A stretch of DNA of 64,000 nt from the NCBI GenBank assembly GCA_021234155.1, contig JAJEKV010000022.1:3469996-3533995 (forward strand). The letters are read 5' to 3'. The position numbers and the translations under genes were made by a program. Source of the DNA: Isoetes taiwanensis (Eukaryota; Streptophyta; Lycopodiopsida; Isoetales; Isoetaceae). Of this stretch, positions 1 through 11,439 are shown piece by piece (positions within the stretch are counted from its first letter, which is position 1; each line of letters starts with the position of its first letter). Below the pieces are notes generated by a model, which saw only the letters and a list, made by a program, of their open reading frames with translations, made no database searches and was not told the DNA's origin.

Positions 1-2245
1 AGGTCGGGCTTTGGTCCGTTGCACTTGGGACATGGTCGAGCAGCTGCGTTTGAAAACACGAGGCAGTAGAAATTGCAAGAATGGGGTTTGGATTTATTCT
101 CCTCCTAGTTTTACAATTAAAAATGTAGAGCGCCTTATGCAGTAGCAAAATTGTTTGGGGTCACTCGGATTGGCGAATAGATCGAAACTCTGTTATTTCA
201 GTTCTCATGGCTCCCCATGCATGTTTAGAAATGGTCCACCTAGTTATCAAAGAAGTCGACCACGTTTTGGCCTCCAAAACGTAAACCCTGTGCGTTGCTA
301 GGTTATTGTAGGGTTTACGTTATGGAGGTCGAGTTTTATTCAGTTGCACTTGAGACATGGTCGAGAAGCTGCAGTTGAAAACAAGAAGCAATAGAAACTG
401 ACGAAATGGGGTTTGGATTTACCGAGGCAGGCTTTCCTACCAGTGCTCCTTCGGGAGGGCAAATGCCAATGCCTCCCTTCCCGGAGCCATATCAAACCGC
501 AAAGTGTCCTGCAGTCGACCGTGTAGAAACCCAAGTGTTTTGTCGTTCGGGCAGTACAAAGGCTCCGGAATGGAGATTTGACTTCGCCATGTCGTCCGAA
601 ACAGCGAAATTACCCTAGACACCAAGTTACACAGTCAATTTTTTGCAGCAAAAGAAGCATGAAGCAGTATTCTGCACACTCCGCTAAGGCCAATTCACTA
701 TGAGCGTGTTGGACATGAGCTACTTTGGCTTCTGGGCGAGGGGTGGTCTTCGCCCGCGAAACTTGGTCTCGTGGTAATGTCGATGTTTCAAGTCCGTTGG
801 CGAGTCGGATCCGCGATTCGGGGTGGGAGAGTTGCCCGTCCGTGGCCAAGGACCTTCCAGAGAGGACCTTTTGGGTCGAACTGCTTCTGGAAGGTTTTAG
901 GTCTTCATCTTCTGGCGTCAACGCCCTCCCACTACCTCATGACATTGTGCAAGATCCTGGTCCAATCTGACTAGGGTATGGCCTCCAAAACGTAAACCTT
1001 GTGTGTTGCTAGGTTATTGTAGGGTTTACGTTATGGAGGTCGAGTTTTATTCAGTTGCACTTGAGACATGGTCGAGAAGCTGCAGCTGAAAACAAGAAGC
1101 AATAAACCAATTTAAATGGGGTTTGGATTTACCGAGGCGGGCTTTCCTACGGTGCTCCTCAGGAGGGGCAAATGCCAATGCCTCCCTTCCCGGAGCCCGG
1201 TTTCCTATCCGGCCGTTGAATTCTCCATTCAAGTAACTTGCTTGAGCAGGTTCAAAAATTCAAGATCCGGTAGGAGAACATATCAAACCGCAAAGTGTCC
1301 TGCAGTCGACCGTGTAGAAACCCAAGTGTTTTGTCGTTCGGGCAGTACAAAGGCTCCGGAATGGAGATTTGACTTCGCCATGTCGTCCAAAACAGCGAAA
1401 TTACCCTAGGGACCAAGTTACATGGTCATTTTTTGCAGCAAAAGAAACACGAATCCTCTACATGACAGTATTCTGCACCCAATTCACTACGAACGTGTTG
1501 GACGAGCTAGCGCTTCCTGGAGCAGGGGTGGTCTTCTGCCCATGAAACTTGGTCTCCAGGGTAATGTCGATGTTTTGAGTCCGTTGGCAGAGTCAGATCA
1601 CAGTTCCGGGGTGGGAGAGTTGCCCGTCCGTGGCCAAGGACCTTCCAGAGAGGACCTTTGGGTCGAACTGCTTCTGGAAGGTTTTAGGGCTCCGTCTTCT
1701 GGCGTCAATGCCCTCCCACTACCTCATAACATTGTGCAAGATCCTAGTCCAATCTGGCTAGGGTATGGCCTCCAAAACGTAAACCCTGTGCCTTACCAGG
1801 TTATTGTAGGGTTTACGTTATGGAGGTCAGGCTTTGGTCCGTTGCACTTGGGACATGGTCGAGCAGCTGCGTTTGAAAACACGAGGCAAGAGAAACCGCG
1901 AATGGGGGTTTGGATTTAATCTCCTCCTAGTTTTGCAATTAAAAGTCTAGAGCGCCTTATGCAGTAGCAAAATTGTTTGGGATCACTCGGGTTGGCCAAT
2001 AGATCGAAACTCTGTTATTTCAGTTCTCATGGCTTCCCATGCATGTTTAGAAATGGTCCACCTAGTTATCAAAGAAGTCGACCACGTTTTGGCCTCCAAA
2101 ACGTAAACCCTGTGTGTTGCTAGGTTATTGTAGGGTTTACGTTATGGAGGTCGAGTTTTATTCAGTTGCACTTGAGACATGGTCGAGAAGCTGCAGTTGA
2201 AAACAAGAAGCAATAGAAACTGACGAAATGGGGTTTGGATTTACC
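1..2245. repeat. Large direct duplication, period about 1.83 kb
   Basis: Bases 1-420 recur with scattered mismatches at about 1827-2245, including the same order of a cassette with an ATTTCAGTTCTCATGGCT run, a 58-bp palindrome, and a following block that begins GAGTTTTATTCAGTTGC. Inside the period, 300-975 and 1010-1765 are a second, smaller pair of direct copies. No open frame here resembles a known protein, and the short ORFs repeat with the DNA, so I read it as non-coding repeat. It is more GC-rich than the DNA downstream of 8 kb. Confidence 0.8.
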
Positions 2246-2475
2246 CTCCTCCCAGTGTCGCAATTAGAAGTCAAGAACACATTTTGTAGTAGCAAATTTT
2301 TTTGGAATGATTCGGGATCGCCAATAGATCCAAACTCTATTATTTCAGTTGCCTTGGCTCCGCATACATGTTTGAAAAAGGTACACCAGGTCCCAAGTGC
2401 AACTGACCACGTTTTGGCCTCCATAACGTAAACCCTACAATAACCTGGCAAGGCACAGGGTTTACGTTTTGGAGG
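271..2475. repeat. 58-bp imperfect palindrome, five copies
   Basis: Copies lie at 271-328, 982-1039, 1769-1826, 2093-2150 and 2418-2475. Each begins with CCTCCAAAACGTAAACC (or its CCTCCATAACG variant) and ends with the reverse complement, GGTTTACGTTATGGAGG, around a central part containing GCTAGGTTATTG. All are exactly 58 bp. The fifth copy is in the opposite orientation, as judged from its asymmetric centre. They mark the borders between cassettes, as if cassettes had been joined or flipped at them. Confidence 0.8.
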
Positions 2476-3112
2476 CCATACCCTAGCCAGATTGGACCAG
2501 GATCTTGCACAATGTCATGAGGTAGTGGGAGGGCGTTGATGCGAGAAGATGGAGCCCTAAAACCTTCCAGAAGCAGTTCGACCCAAAATGTCCTCTCTGG
2601 AAGGTCCCTGGCCACGGACGGGCAACTCTCCCACCCCGGAACTGTGATTTGACTCTGCCAACGAACTCGAAACATCGACAATACCCTGGAGACCAAGTTT
2701 CGTGGGCAGAAGACCACCCCTGCTCCAGGAAGCGTCAAAATAGCTCATGTCCAACACGTTCGTAGTGAATTGGCCTTAGCGGAGGGTGCAGAATACTGCC
2801 ATGTAGAGGACCGTGTAATTTGGTCCCTAGGGTAATTTCGATGTTTCAGACGACATGATGAAGTCAAATCTCCATTCCGGAGCCTTTGTACTGCCCGAAC
2901 GACAAAGCACGTGGCTTTCTACATGGTCGACTGCAGGACACTTTGCGGTTTGATATGTTTTCTCGGACAGATCTTGAATTTTTTTGAACCTGCTTGAAGC
3001 ACGTTACTTGAAGAGTGGATTCAACGGTTGGATGGGAAACCGGGCTCCGGGAAGGGAGGCATTGGCATTTGCCCTCCCGGAGGAGCACTAGTAGGAAAGC
3101 CTGCCTCGGTAA
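1126..3112. repeat. Inverted repeat pair (about 0.7-kb arms)
   Basis: The sequence 1126-1850, which starts with ACCGAGGCGGGCTTTCCTAC, is present again as its reverse complement from about 2417 to 3112, where it ends GTAGGAAAGCCTGCCTCGGT. The arms are separated by about 570 bp that belong to the other cassette type. The arms differ by substitutions and small indels, so the duplication is not recent. No transposase or terminal repeat with target duplication was found. Confidence 0.8.
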
Positions 3113-3129
3113 CCTTTGTGATGTCCGTC

Positions 3130-4075
3130 TCCTGGGGTCTGGCCTCTCCAACATGCCACGTGAGCTCCAACATGCCACTTAGGCTCCAACATGCCTCGTG
3201 AGCTCTAGCATGCCACCTAGGCTCCAACGTGCCACCTAGGCTCCAATATGCCACCTAGGATCCAACATGCCAAGGTGGCTCCAACATGCCACGTAGGCTC
3301 AAGCGTGCCAAGGTGGCTCAAGTATGCCACATAGGCTCCAACATGCCACCAAGGCTTTAACATCCCACGTAGGCTCCAACATGCCACCTAGGCTCCAACA
3401 TGCCCACTGGGCCCCAACATGCCACGTGGGCTCCAACATGCCACGTGAGCTCCAACATGCCACATAGGCTCCAACATGCCAAGTTGGCTCCAACGTGCCA
3501 CCTAGGCTCAAGCATGCAAGGTGGCTCAAATATGCCACCTAGGCTCCAACATGCCACCAAGGCTTCAACATGCCACGTGGGCTCCAACATGCCACCTAGG
3601 CTCCAACATGCCTCGTTAGCTCCAGCATGCCACCTAGGCTCCAACGTGCCACCTAGGCTCCAACATGCCACCTAGGCTCCAACATGCCAAGGTGGCTCCA
3701 ACATGCCACCTAGGCTCAAGCGTGCCAAGGTGGCTCAAACATGCCACCTAGGCTCCAACATGCCACGTAGGCTCCAACATGCCACCTACGCTCCAACATG
3801 CCACCCCCACGGCCCAACATGCCCACGTGTCCAACATGCCACCTAGCATGCCACCTAGGCTCCAACATGCCACCTTGGCTCCAACATGCCACGTGAGCTC
3901 CAACATGCCACATAGGCTCCAACATGCCAAGTTGGCTCCAACGTGCCACCTAGGCTCAAGCATGCCAAGGTGGCTCAAATATGCCACCTAGGCTCCAACA
4001 TGCCACCAAGGCTTCAACATGCCACGTAGGCTCCAACATGCCACCTAGGCTCAAGCATGCCACCTAGGCACCCAA
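3130..4075 (+). repeat. 19-bp minisatellite array, left copy
   Basis: About 950 bp of tandem units with consensus GGCTCCAACATGCCACCTA (19 bp), roughly 50 units by length. Variants alternate CCACCTA, CCACGTA, CCAAGGT and CCACGTG. Three units equal 57 bp or 19 codons, so the array stays open in several frames on both strands and gives false repetitive proteins. It sits at the outer left edge of the foldback structure centred near 5401. Confidence 0.95.
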
Positions 4076-4199
4076 GTGGTGACATGGCATGCCAAGTAAG
4101 CAAGGTCAAGTTCTGACTAGGCAAAAAATGAAAAGATGTCCATCTTTGGTCTTTTCATTGGGTGATGTTGGCAAATTTTAGGTGACATGGCTAGATGAT

Positions 4200-6270
4200 G
4201 GTGACATGGATATGATGACTAGGACTTTATACAAGAAATATGATAACCTTTGAAATTTTTGTAGAGGAGTTTGGCAACGGATAGAATAGAGGGATCTTGG
4301 AGAACTTAAAGTGCTGACACCCTTCCCCAAATCGAACCAGGCCAGGACTTTTCGCAGCTTTCTCACCAGAGGGGAGAGGCTAGACCCCAGGAGATGGACC
4401 TCAGAAAGGTTGTCGAGGCAGCCTTTTCTATCATCGCTCCTCTGGGAGGGCAAATGCCAATCCCTCCCCCCCCCCGGAAGCTCAATTTTCCTATCCGACC
4501 GTTGAATCCGTCATTCAAGTAACCTGCTTCGAGCAGGCTCAAAAAAATCCAAGATCCGTCCGGGAGAACTTATCAAACTGCGAAGCGTCCTGCGGGTTTA
4601 CCGCGTAGAAAACTAAGTGTTTTGTCGTTCGGGCAGTACAAAGGCTCTGGAATGGAGATTCGACTTCGCCATGTCGTCCGGAATGGCAAAATTACCCTAG
4701 GGACCAAGTTACATGGTCATTTTTGGCAACGAAAGAAACACGAACCCTCTACATAGCGGTATTCCGCAGTTGGACATGAGCTACTTTGGTGCTTCTTGGA
4801 GAAGGGGTGGTTTTCTGCCCATGAAACTTGGTCCCCAGGGTAAAATCGATATTTTGAGTCTATTGGCAGAGTCAGTTCACAGTTTTAGAGTGGGAGAGTT
4901 GCCCGTCTATGGCCAGGGGCCTTCGGGAGAGGACCTTTGGGGCGAACTGCTTCCGGAAGGTTTTAAGGGTCCGTCTTCTGGCATCAACACCCTCCCTTCA
5001 CGTGATGACATTGTGCAAGATCCTGGTCGAATCTGACTAGGATACGGCTTCCGAAATGTAAACCCTGTGTGTTGCTAGGTTATTGAAAGGTTTGCGTTAT
5101 GGAGGTTGAGTTTTAGTCGGTTGCACTTGGGACATGGTCGAGAAGCTGCAGTTGAAAATATGAAGCAATAGGAACTGAGGGAATGGGATTTGGATTTATC
5201 TTCCTCCCAGTGTGGCAATTAGAAGTCAAGAGCACCTTTTGCAGTAGCAAAATTGTTTGGGATCATTCGGGATGGCCAATAGATCCAAACTCTGTTATTT
5301 CAGTTGCCATGGCTCTGTATCTATGTTTAGCAAAGGTGCACCTAGCTATCCAAGAAAACGACCACGTTTTGGCCTCCGAAATATAAACCCTACAATAACC
5401 TAGCAACACACAGGGTTTATGTTTTGGAGGCCAAAACGTGGTCGTTTTCTTAGATAGCTAGGTGCACCTTTGCTAAACACACATCTTGAGCCATGGCAAG
5501 CTGAAATAACGAGTTTGGATCTATTGGCCATCCCGAATGATCCCAAACAATTTTGCTCTTGCAAAGGCGCCTCTTGACTTCTAATTGCCACACTGGGAGG
5601 AGGATAACTCCAAACCCCATTCCATCAGTTCCTATTGCTTCATGTTTTCAATTGCAGCTTCTCAACCATGTCCCAAGTGCAACCGACTAAAACTCGACCC
5701 CCATAACGTAAACCCTTCAATAACCTAGCAACACACAGGGTTTACGTTTCAGAGCCTATATCATAGTCAGATTCGACCAAATTCTTGCACAATGTCATCA
5801 TATAGAGGGAGGGTGTTGACACTAGAAGATGGACCTTTAAAACCTTCCGGAGGCAGTTTGCCCCAAAAGTCCTCTCCCAAAGAACCCTGGCCACGGACGG
5901 GCAATTTTCCCACTCCGGAACTGTGAACTGACTCTGCCAATGGACTCAAAACTTTGACGTTACGCTGGAGACCAAGTTTCGTGGGCAGAAGACTACCCCT
6001 TTTCCAAGAAGCGCCAAAGTAGCTCATGTCCAACATGTCCGTAGTCAATTGGTCTAAGAGGTGGTTGCAGAATACTGCCATGTAGAGGGTTCGTGTTTTT
6101 TTCGTTGCAAAAAATAACCGTAACTTGGTCCCTAGGGTAATTTCGCCGTTCCGGATGGCATGGCGAAGTCGAATCTCCATTCCGGAGCCTTTGTACTGCC
6201 CGAACGACAAAACGCCTCTACCAAAAATTTCAAAGGTTATCATATTTCTTGCATGAAGTCCTATCATCAT
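4200..6270. repeat. Long palindrome (foldback core), centre near 5401
   Basis: The left arm (about 4200-5385) and right arm (about 5418-6270) are reverse complements. For example, 5361-5377 reading ACCACGTTTTGGCCTCC faces GGAGGCCAAAACGTGGT at 5426-5442. The right arm lacks about 340 bp that the left arm has between 4265 and 4619: on the right, the complement of the GTTTTGTCGTTCGGG block joins directly to CCTCTACCAAAAATTTC. Beyond the arms both sides pass into the 19-bp minisatellite in opposite orientation. No transposase ORF lies between the arms, so the element, if mobile, is non-autonomous. Confidence 0.8.
5048..5755. repeat. 58-bp imperfect palindrome, three more copies
   Basis: Copies are at 5048-5105, 5373-5430 and about 5699-5755. 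Their spacing (325 and 326 bp) equals that of the 2093 and 2418 copies in the first block. The middle copy is the exact centre of the 4.6-kb foldback structure. Confidence 0.75.
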
Positions 6271-6274
6271 GCCC

Positions 6275-7775
6275 ACATGGCATGTTTGAGCCACCTTGGC
6301 ATTTTTGAGCCACCTGCATGTTGGAGCCTAAGTGGCACGTCGGAGCCTAGGTGGCATATTGGAGTCTAGGTAGCATGTGGAGCCTAGGTGGCATGTTTGA
6401 GCCACCTTGCCATGTTGGTGCCTAGGTGGCATGTTCGAGCCTAGGTGGTGTGCTTGAGCGACCTTGGCATGTTTGAGCCTCTGTGGCATGTTGGAGCCTA
6501 CGTGGCATTGGTGGCATGTTTGAGCCACCTTGGCATGTTGGAGCCTAGGTGGCATGTTGGAGCCTATGTGGCATGGAGCCTATGTAGCATGTTGGAGCCT
6601 AGGTGGCATGTAGCCTAGGTGGTGTGCTTGAGCCACCTTGGCATATTTGACCCTAGGTGTCATGTTGGAGTCTGCATGGCATGTTTGATCCACCTTGGCA
6701 TGTTAGGTGGCATGTTGGAGCCCACATGGAATGTTTGACCCTATGTGGCATGCTAGAGCCTAGGTGGCATGTTAGAGTGTAGGTGGCATGTTGGAGTCTA
6801 GGTTGCATGTTGGGGCCTAAGTGGCATGTTGGAGCCTAGGTGGCATATTGGAGCCTAGGTGGTATAAGCCACCTTGGCATGTTAGATGGCATGTTGGAGC
6901 CTAGATGGCATGTTGGAGTCTAGGTGGCATGTTGGAGACTAGGTGGCATGTTAGAGTGTAGGTGGCATGTTAGAGTCTAGGTTGCATGTTGGGGCCTAAG
7001 TGGCATGTTGGAGCCTAGGTGATATGTTTAAGCCACCTTGGCATGTTAGGTGGCATGTTGCAGCCTAGATGGCGTGTTGGAGTCTAGGTGGCATGTTGGA
7101 GCCTAGGTGGCATGTTCGAGCTTGCGTGGCATGTTTGAGACACCTTGGCATGTTGTAGCCCAGGTGGCATGTTGGACATGTTTGAGCCACCGTGGCATGT
7201 TGAAGCCTAGGTGGCATGTTGGGGGCTTGGTGTTGTGCTTGAGCGACCTTGGCATGTTTGAGCCTAGGTGGCAAGTTGGAGCCCGTGGCATGTTTGAGCC
7301 ACCTTGGCATGTTGGAGCCTAAGTGGCATGGCAGAGCCTAGGAGGCATATTGGAGTCTAGTTGACACGGTGGAGCCTAGGTGGCATGTTTGAGCCACCTT
7401 GGCATGTTGGAGCCTAGGTGGCATGTTGGAGCTTAGGTGGTGTGCTTGAGCGACCTTGGCATGTTTGAGCCTCTGTGGCATGTTGGAGCCTGCATGGCAT
7501 GTTTGAGCCACTTTGGCATGTTGGAACATAGGTGGCATGTTAGATCCTATGTGGCATGTTGGAGCCTAGGTGGTGTGCTTGAGCCACCTTGGCATGTTTG
7601 GCCCTAGGTGGCATGTTGGAGTCTGTATGGCATGTTTGATCCACCTTGGCATGTTAGGTGGTATGTTGGAGCCTAGGTGGCATGTTGGAGTCTAGGTGGC
7701 ATGTTAGAGACTACCTAGGTGGCATGTTGGAGCCTAGGTGGTATGTTTGTGCCACCTTGGGATGTGAGACTCCAA
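6275..7775 (-). repeat. 19-bp minisatellite array, right copy, inverted
   Basis: About 1.5 kb of the same 19-bp unit as at 3130-4075 but in reverse complement (TAGGTGGCATGTTGGAGCC), nearly 80 units by length. It contains higher-order variants such as TTTGAGCCACCTTGGCATG. It closes the right side of the foldback structure. The array is longer than its left partner, so the two have expanded independently. Confidence 0.95.
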
Positions 7776-9360
7776 GGTCATGGTATATGCTACCTTACGT
7801 TCTATATTATCTTACATCCAACTCATGGAGATTAAGTGGCATATATTGTGGGCCCGCAACAAGGCTTCTTTGAAGTACCAAATTCCAATGATTATAAGTT
7901 CATTTACTTGTGTAGATTGACAAAAGTAAAAGATCATTTTAGGTTTATGTACTACTGAGATATATTTCTTTTGCAATGTACTAGAGTGCTTAGATAACTT
8001 CTTTCGTGTGCATGCCTGCATGCGTGTGCGGGCTTAAAGGCTTATAATAGTGATGAATAAGATTTCTAAGTTGTATGAATGCATACTCGTAGAAAGCTGA
8101 TAGTATGACCAAGGGGATTCACATTTGAAACCTCTATAGGAAACGCTTAGGGAGTTTCTTACACCTTAAACCATGCATATACTTAGGGGTTAAGAAGTTT
8201 TTTTGGCACTTGCCATTCAAAAAGGCCCAAAGATGCCTTCGAAAAACCCATATATGGGGGTATTTTTGGTCACCCTATGCATGCACATGGCATATTCCCT
8301 ATAGACATAGGTGAACCCTCCGGAACTTTGGCACAACCTTTTTGCGAGCTTTTCCTCTTTGCTAATTTTCTTTGTTGCTAAAATTGCTAATTTTATTGCA
8401 ATTTCTTGTATTTAAATGCTTCATTTTGTTGGAAAGGCAAGCGTTTGATTTCCTGGGTGATTTATGTTTTGAATTATTTCTAATGAAGAATGGAAGTCTT
8501 GAATTCGACATTCCTAAAGGGCGTAGGTGGTAAATGCTATGGGCATGTGACTAATATGCTTTAAAACTTGGCATTGTCTCTATAAATAGGCAAAGGAGCT
8601 TTTGCACATTACAAAAATTAAAATAAACGGTCACTTTACTGTCACTTTTCGTTTATTTCTATGTAAATTCCTTTGTGACTTTTATCAAGGCGAATAATTG
8701 AAGATGGGTTAGTATGAAGTTTTTGGGTTGCCCCTAGGGGGGCAAGCCCTTGTTTATGTGGGTTTGTGGCATATCCTAAGCATATGCTAGAATATACTTA
8801 GCATATGCTGGTGACTGCTCCAAACCTGCTCTTGGCTGTAAACTGGCGGTCGCGATTGTTGCTGGGCGGCTGGTGTGGAAACTGGCTAACCGGCACCCTG
8901 GGCATGTATTCTATGCAATGCTGCTGCCGCCGCCATAGATATTTGGAGCCTTATTCCTGCTATAGCCATGGTTAGAGCATTCGTTCTTGGCGTCAAAGAG
9001 TAGACACTGGGGAGGGATGAAGATCCGGCTCCTGCAAATTTTTTATCTACATGCACTTGACCCATAATGCAGACGTCAGGAATTTTTCTTTATATTTGGT
9101 CAATTTTTGAAATGTGAGAATATGAGATCCATTCAGCCAGAAATGCTCCTTAACAAGGTCCCAACTCGTAGGAAGATGGCAGGATCAGGTGGAGGGCTCT
9201 ACCACCGATCTCTGTCTGGTTTAGGTTGTGTCCGACAGCTCCCATAAGCCCTATTGCTAGAGAATTTCGTGGACCCTCGTAGAAGGAAAAACAAGGTAAG
9301 TTATCAATCACATATTAAAATTGTAAGATGTAGATTGCGAAGTAACTGGTAATAATACTA
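7776..9360. other. Intergenic, no gene recognised
   Basis: No ORF with recognisable similarity. A TATA-like CTATAAATAGG occurs near 8580 but no coding sequence follows it closely. The stretch is AT-rich single-copy-looking DNA. Confidence 0.5.
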
Positions 9361-9382
9361 ACCAATTTCACAGGCCCCTGAT

Positions 9383-10060
9383 TTGAAGCATCCATTTTAC
9401 AAACTTGAAAGAACCCATGAGCTCAATATAACTTATAAAGAGCTTGCTCATGATAGTATACAATTCAGAGAAAGTATTTGCAAAATGTCAGAAGGCACAC
9501 TTGTAGTTTTGAACCAGGTGACAGAGAAGCCTTCTGTTGGTAACGTAATAGACAGCTTACAGAAATGCAGGAAAAGGAAGAATCTTCAAAATGCAAAAAA
9601 ATTGCATGCACATTTTTGCAAGGAACCACTAGATTGCACCATTTATGGACTGTGGGGGCATGTCTGATGTAGAGCAAGCTTTCAACGGTATTTTTAATAG
9701 GAATCAATATTCGTGGTGTTCTCTTATCTCAGGATGTGCTAAAAATGGGCAATTAACTCGAGCTTTCAGTCTTCACCAAAAAATGCAATCTTGAGGATGG
9801 TTTGGTTCCTAGTAGTCATGCATTTACAGTATTAGTGTTTGCTTGTGCTAGACTAAAAGACATAAAGCAAGGTCAGAAGATCTATAAAGAGATTAGGGAG
9901 AATGGATTTGAAGCAGATCTTTTTGTTGGCAGTGCTTTGGTGGACATTTATGCCAAATTTGGTATGCTTAAAGAGGTACAGCAATTTTTTGATAGGCTAC
10001 CACTTCGAAATGTCGTGAATTGGACTGCAGGATATGCTGACCATGGACCTGCTAGGTTGG
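9383..10060 (+). pseudogene. PPR protein pseudogene (PLS-type)
   Basis: Three reading frames carry consecutive pieces of a pentatricopeptide repeat protein of the kind that binds organelle RNA. The first piece (9383-9667) ends in NLQNAKKLHAHFCKE. Around 9658-9792, in another frame, comes a piece with GMSDVEQAFNGIFNRNQYSW and LISGCAKNGQLTRAF, ended by TGA. From 9802 the frame shifts again to HAFTVLVFACARLKDIKQG, GFEADLFVGSALVDIYAKFG and LPLRNVVNWTAGYADHG. These are typical L/S-type repeats in the right order and spacing. At least two frameshifts and the loss of C-terminal repeats after about 10060 make a functional product unlikely. No E or DYW domain is visible downstream. Confidence 0.8.
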
Positions 10061-10419
10061 CACATGCCACCGTTTTACGGTTGTGTAATAGTTTAAACTG
10101 CATCATTATGTAGACGCCTTAGGCTTTTGTAGCCTTAAATACCTTGTTAGTGATATGTTAAACGTTGTAATCATATAGAGCTCACTTGAATGGATATAAC
10201 TTATCAGCCATGCATTTGCAGCACGTTGGGTTAATTCTGCTTTTTGTTGTAAACAAATGTCAGAAACGTACGAATCTGGTCATATCAACATCTCTCCAGG
10301 CTCTTAACACTTAAATTCAGTATAGCAAGAATGGAGAGAGATGCCAGATTATATGACATATCATACCAAGTTGAATTGTAAAGAAACATTATTAAGCTAC
10401 AAACCTAACATTTACTGTT

Positions 10420-10899
10420 ATGATATGCATACTGCAGGCAAAAGCGCAAGACCATCTGGCCCTAAGGAAGAGGCAAGTCACAATAGAGGTGATATCTGCA
10501 CAGAATCTAAGGTGTGGAAAATTTCTAGGAAAGATTAAACCATACATAGTGGCATGGATAATTGAGGCAGGAAGAAATCCCAAGTATCCAAAATGGAAAG
10601 AAAAGCTAACATTTTTGGTAGAAGAAAAACTGATGGAGGAGCCCACGTCTGCCATCACAATAGAAATTAGAAGCCATGGTTGCTGCTATGGTGATAGTTT
10701 GGTTGGAACTGTAAGAGTTTTGCTGTCCCATTTTCTAGACTTTGACAGTAATGCAGATGGAAAAATGAAGCGCCTGTTCCAAGTTAGAAGGCCCTCTGGT
10801 CAGCCTAAAAGCATTCTAAATGTGGGTATTTTGCTTGTCATTATTCCCCGTGGTGTTAATGGATCCCGCAGACAAGATTTTGGAGTCGAATATGTATAA
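10420..10899 (+). CDS. C2-domain protein, SRC2-like
   Basis: A 159-residue ORF. Residues about 18-110 form one C2 domain of the plant SRC2/BAP group, small proteins that bind membrane phospholipids, often with calcium, in cold and defence responses. Visible landmarks are VTIEVISAQNLRCGKF (first strands), NPKYPKWKEKLTFLVEE, then ITIEIRSHGCCYGDSLVG and the family-typical FQVRRPSGQPKSILNVGILL. The ORF starts with about 19 residues not usual for the family, and a pyrimidine-AG (CTGCAG) lies at about 10433-10438, so the true start may be in an upstream exon. The C-terminal proline/glycine-rich tail of longer SRC2 proteins is absent. The usual acidic calcium ligands are not obvious, so binding may be calcium-independent. 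Confidence 0.7.
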   Translation: MICILQAKAQDHLALRKRQVTIEVISAQNLRCGKFLGKIKPYIVAWIIEAGRNPKYPKWKEKLTFLVEEKLMEEPTSAITIEIRSHGCCYGDSLVGTVRVLLSHFLDFDSNADGKMKRLFQVRRPSGQPKSILNVGILLVIIPRGVNGSRRQDFGVEYV

Positions 10900-11184
10900 G
10901 ATTTGAAAAAAACACAACGCGTGAATAAGCACACAAATGCATGAGTAAGAGGTAGAGTTAACAATGTCACTGCAGGTCAAATTCTGAACTTGCCGACAGT
11001 TTCATTTTCAGAAACTAGATATGCTAATACCATTTGAATTTGGCATAAAGTTCTTTGGTATCTAGCAAGCAAGTTTGAAAACTTGGGCTTGCTTTTTGTA
11101 CCTTCATGAGTTCACTTTCCAGCATTTACTTTGTTCTCTTTATGTCTGTAGAATTTGATCAATTAAAGTTATAGTCCAAAACAT

Positions 11185-11435
11185 GCTAAAGATGAATTAA
11201 TGGATGGCATATTTATTTTTAGCATTTGTGCAGGTAAAAGCTTCACAGTGTTATGTTTATCTTTAACAATAATGAAGGTTAGCTAGAGAAAAATCTTCAC
11301 AATGATGGCGTGTTTATGTTTACTCTTTGTGCAAGTTAGTTATAGAAAAAGGTGGCATGTTTATCTTTAATCTTTGTGTAGGTTAGCCACAGAAGAAGCT
11401 TCACAGTGATGGCATGTTTAGCTTTAACTTTTGTG
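11185..11435 (+). repeat. Degenerate tandem repeat, about 65-75 bp unit
   Basis: Three to four diverged units share the succession CTTCACA(G/A)TG, GGCATGTTTA and CTTTGTG.AGGTTAG. They are in the 3' flank of the C2 gene and have no coding content. Confidence 0.5.
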
Positions 11436-11439
11436 AGGT

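Noticed and set aside
3299-3987. Repetitive proteins (MLEPTWHVGA-type frames) in the minisatellites
   Set aside because: They arise because three 19-bp units make 57 bp; frames are open on both strands alike and have no start context or domain.
3130-4075. CRISPR-like array
   Set aside because: Units are contiguous 19-bp tandem copies without unique spacers, and the host is a plant.
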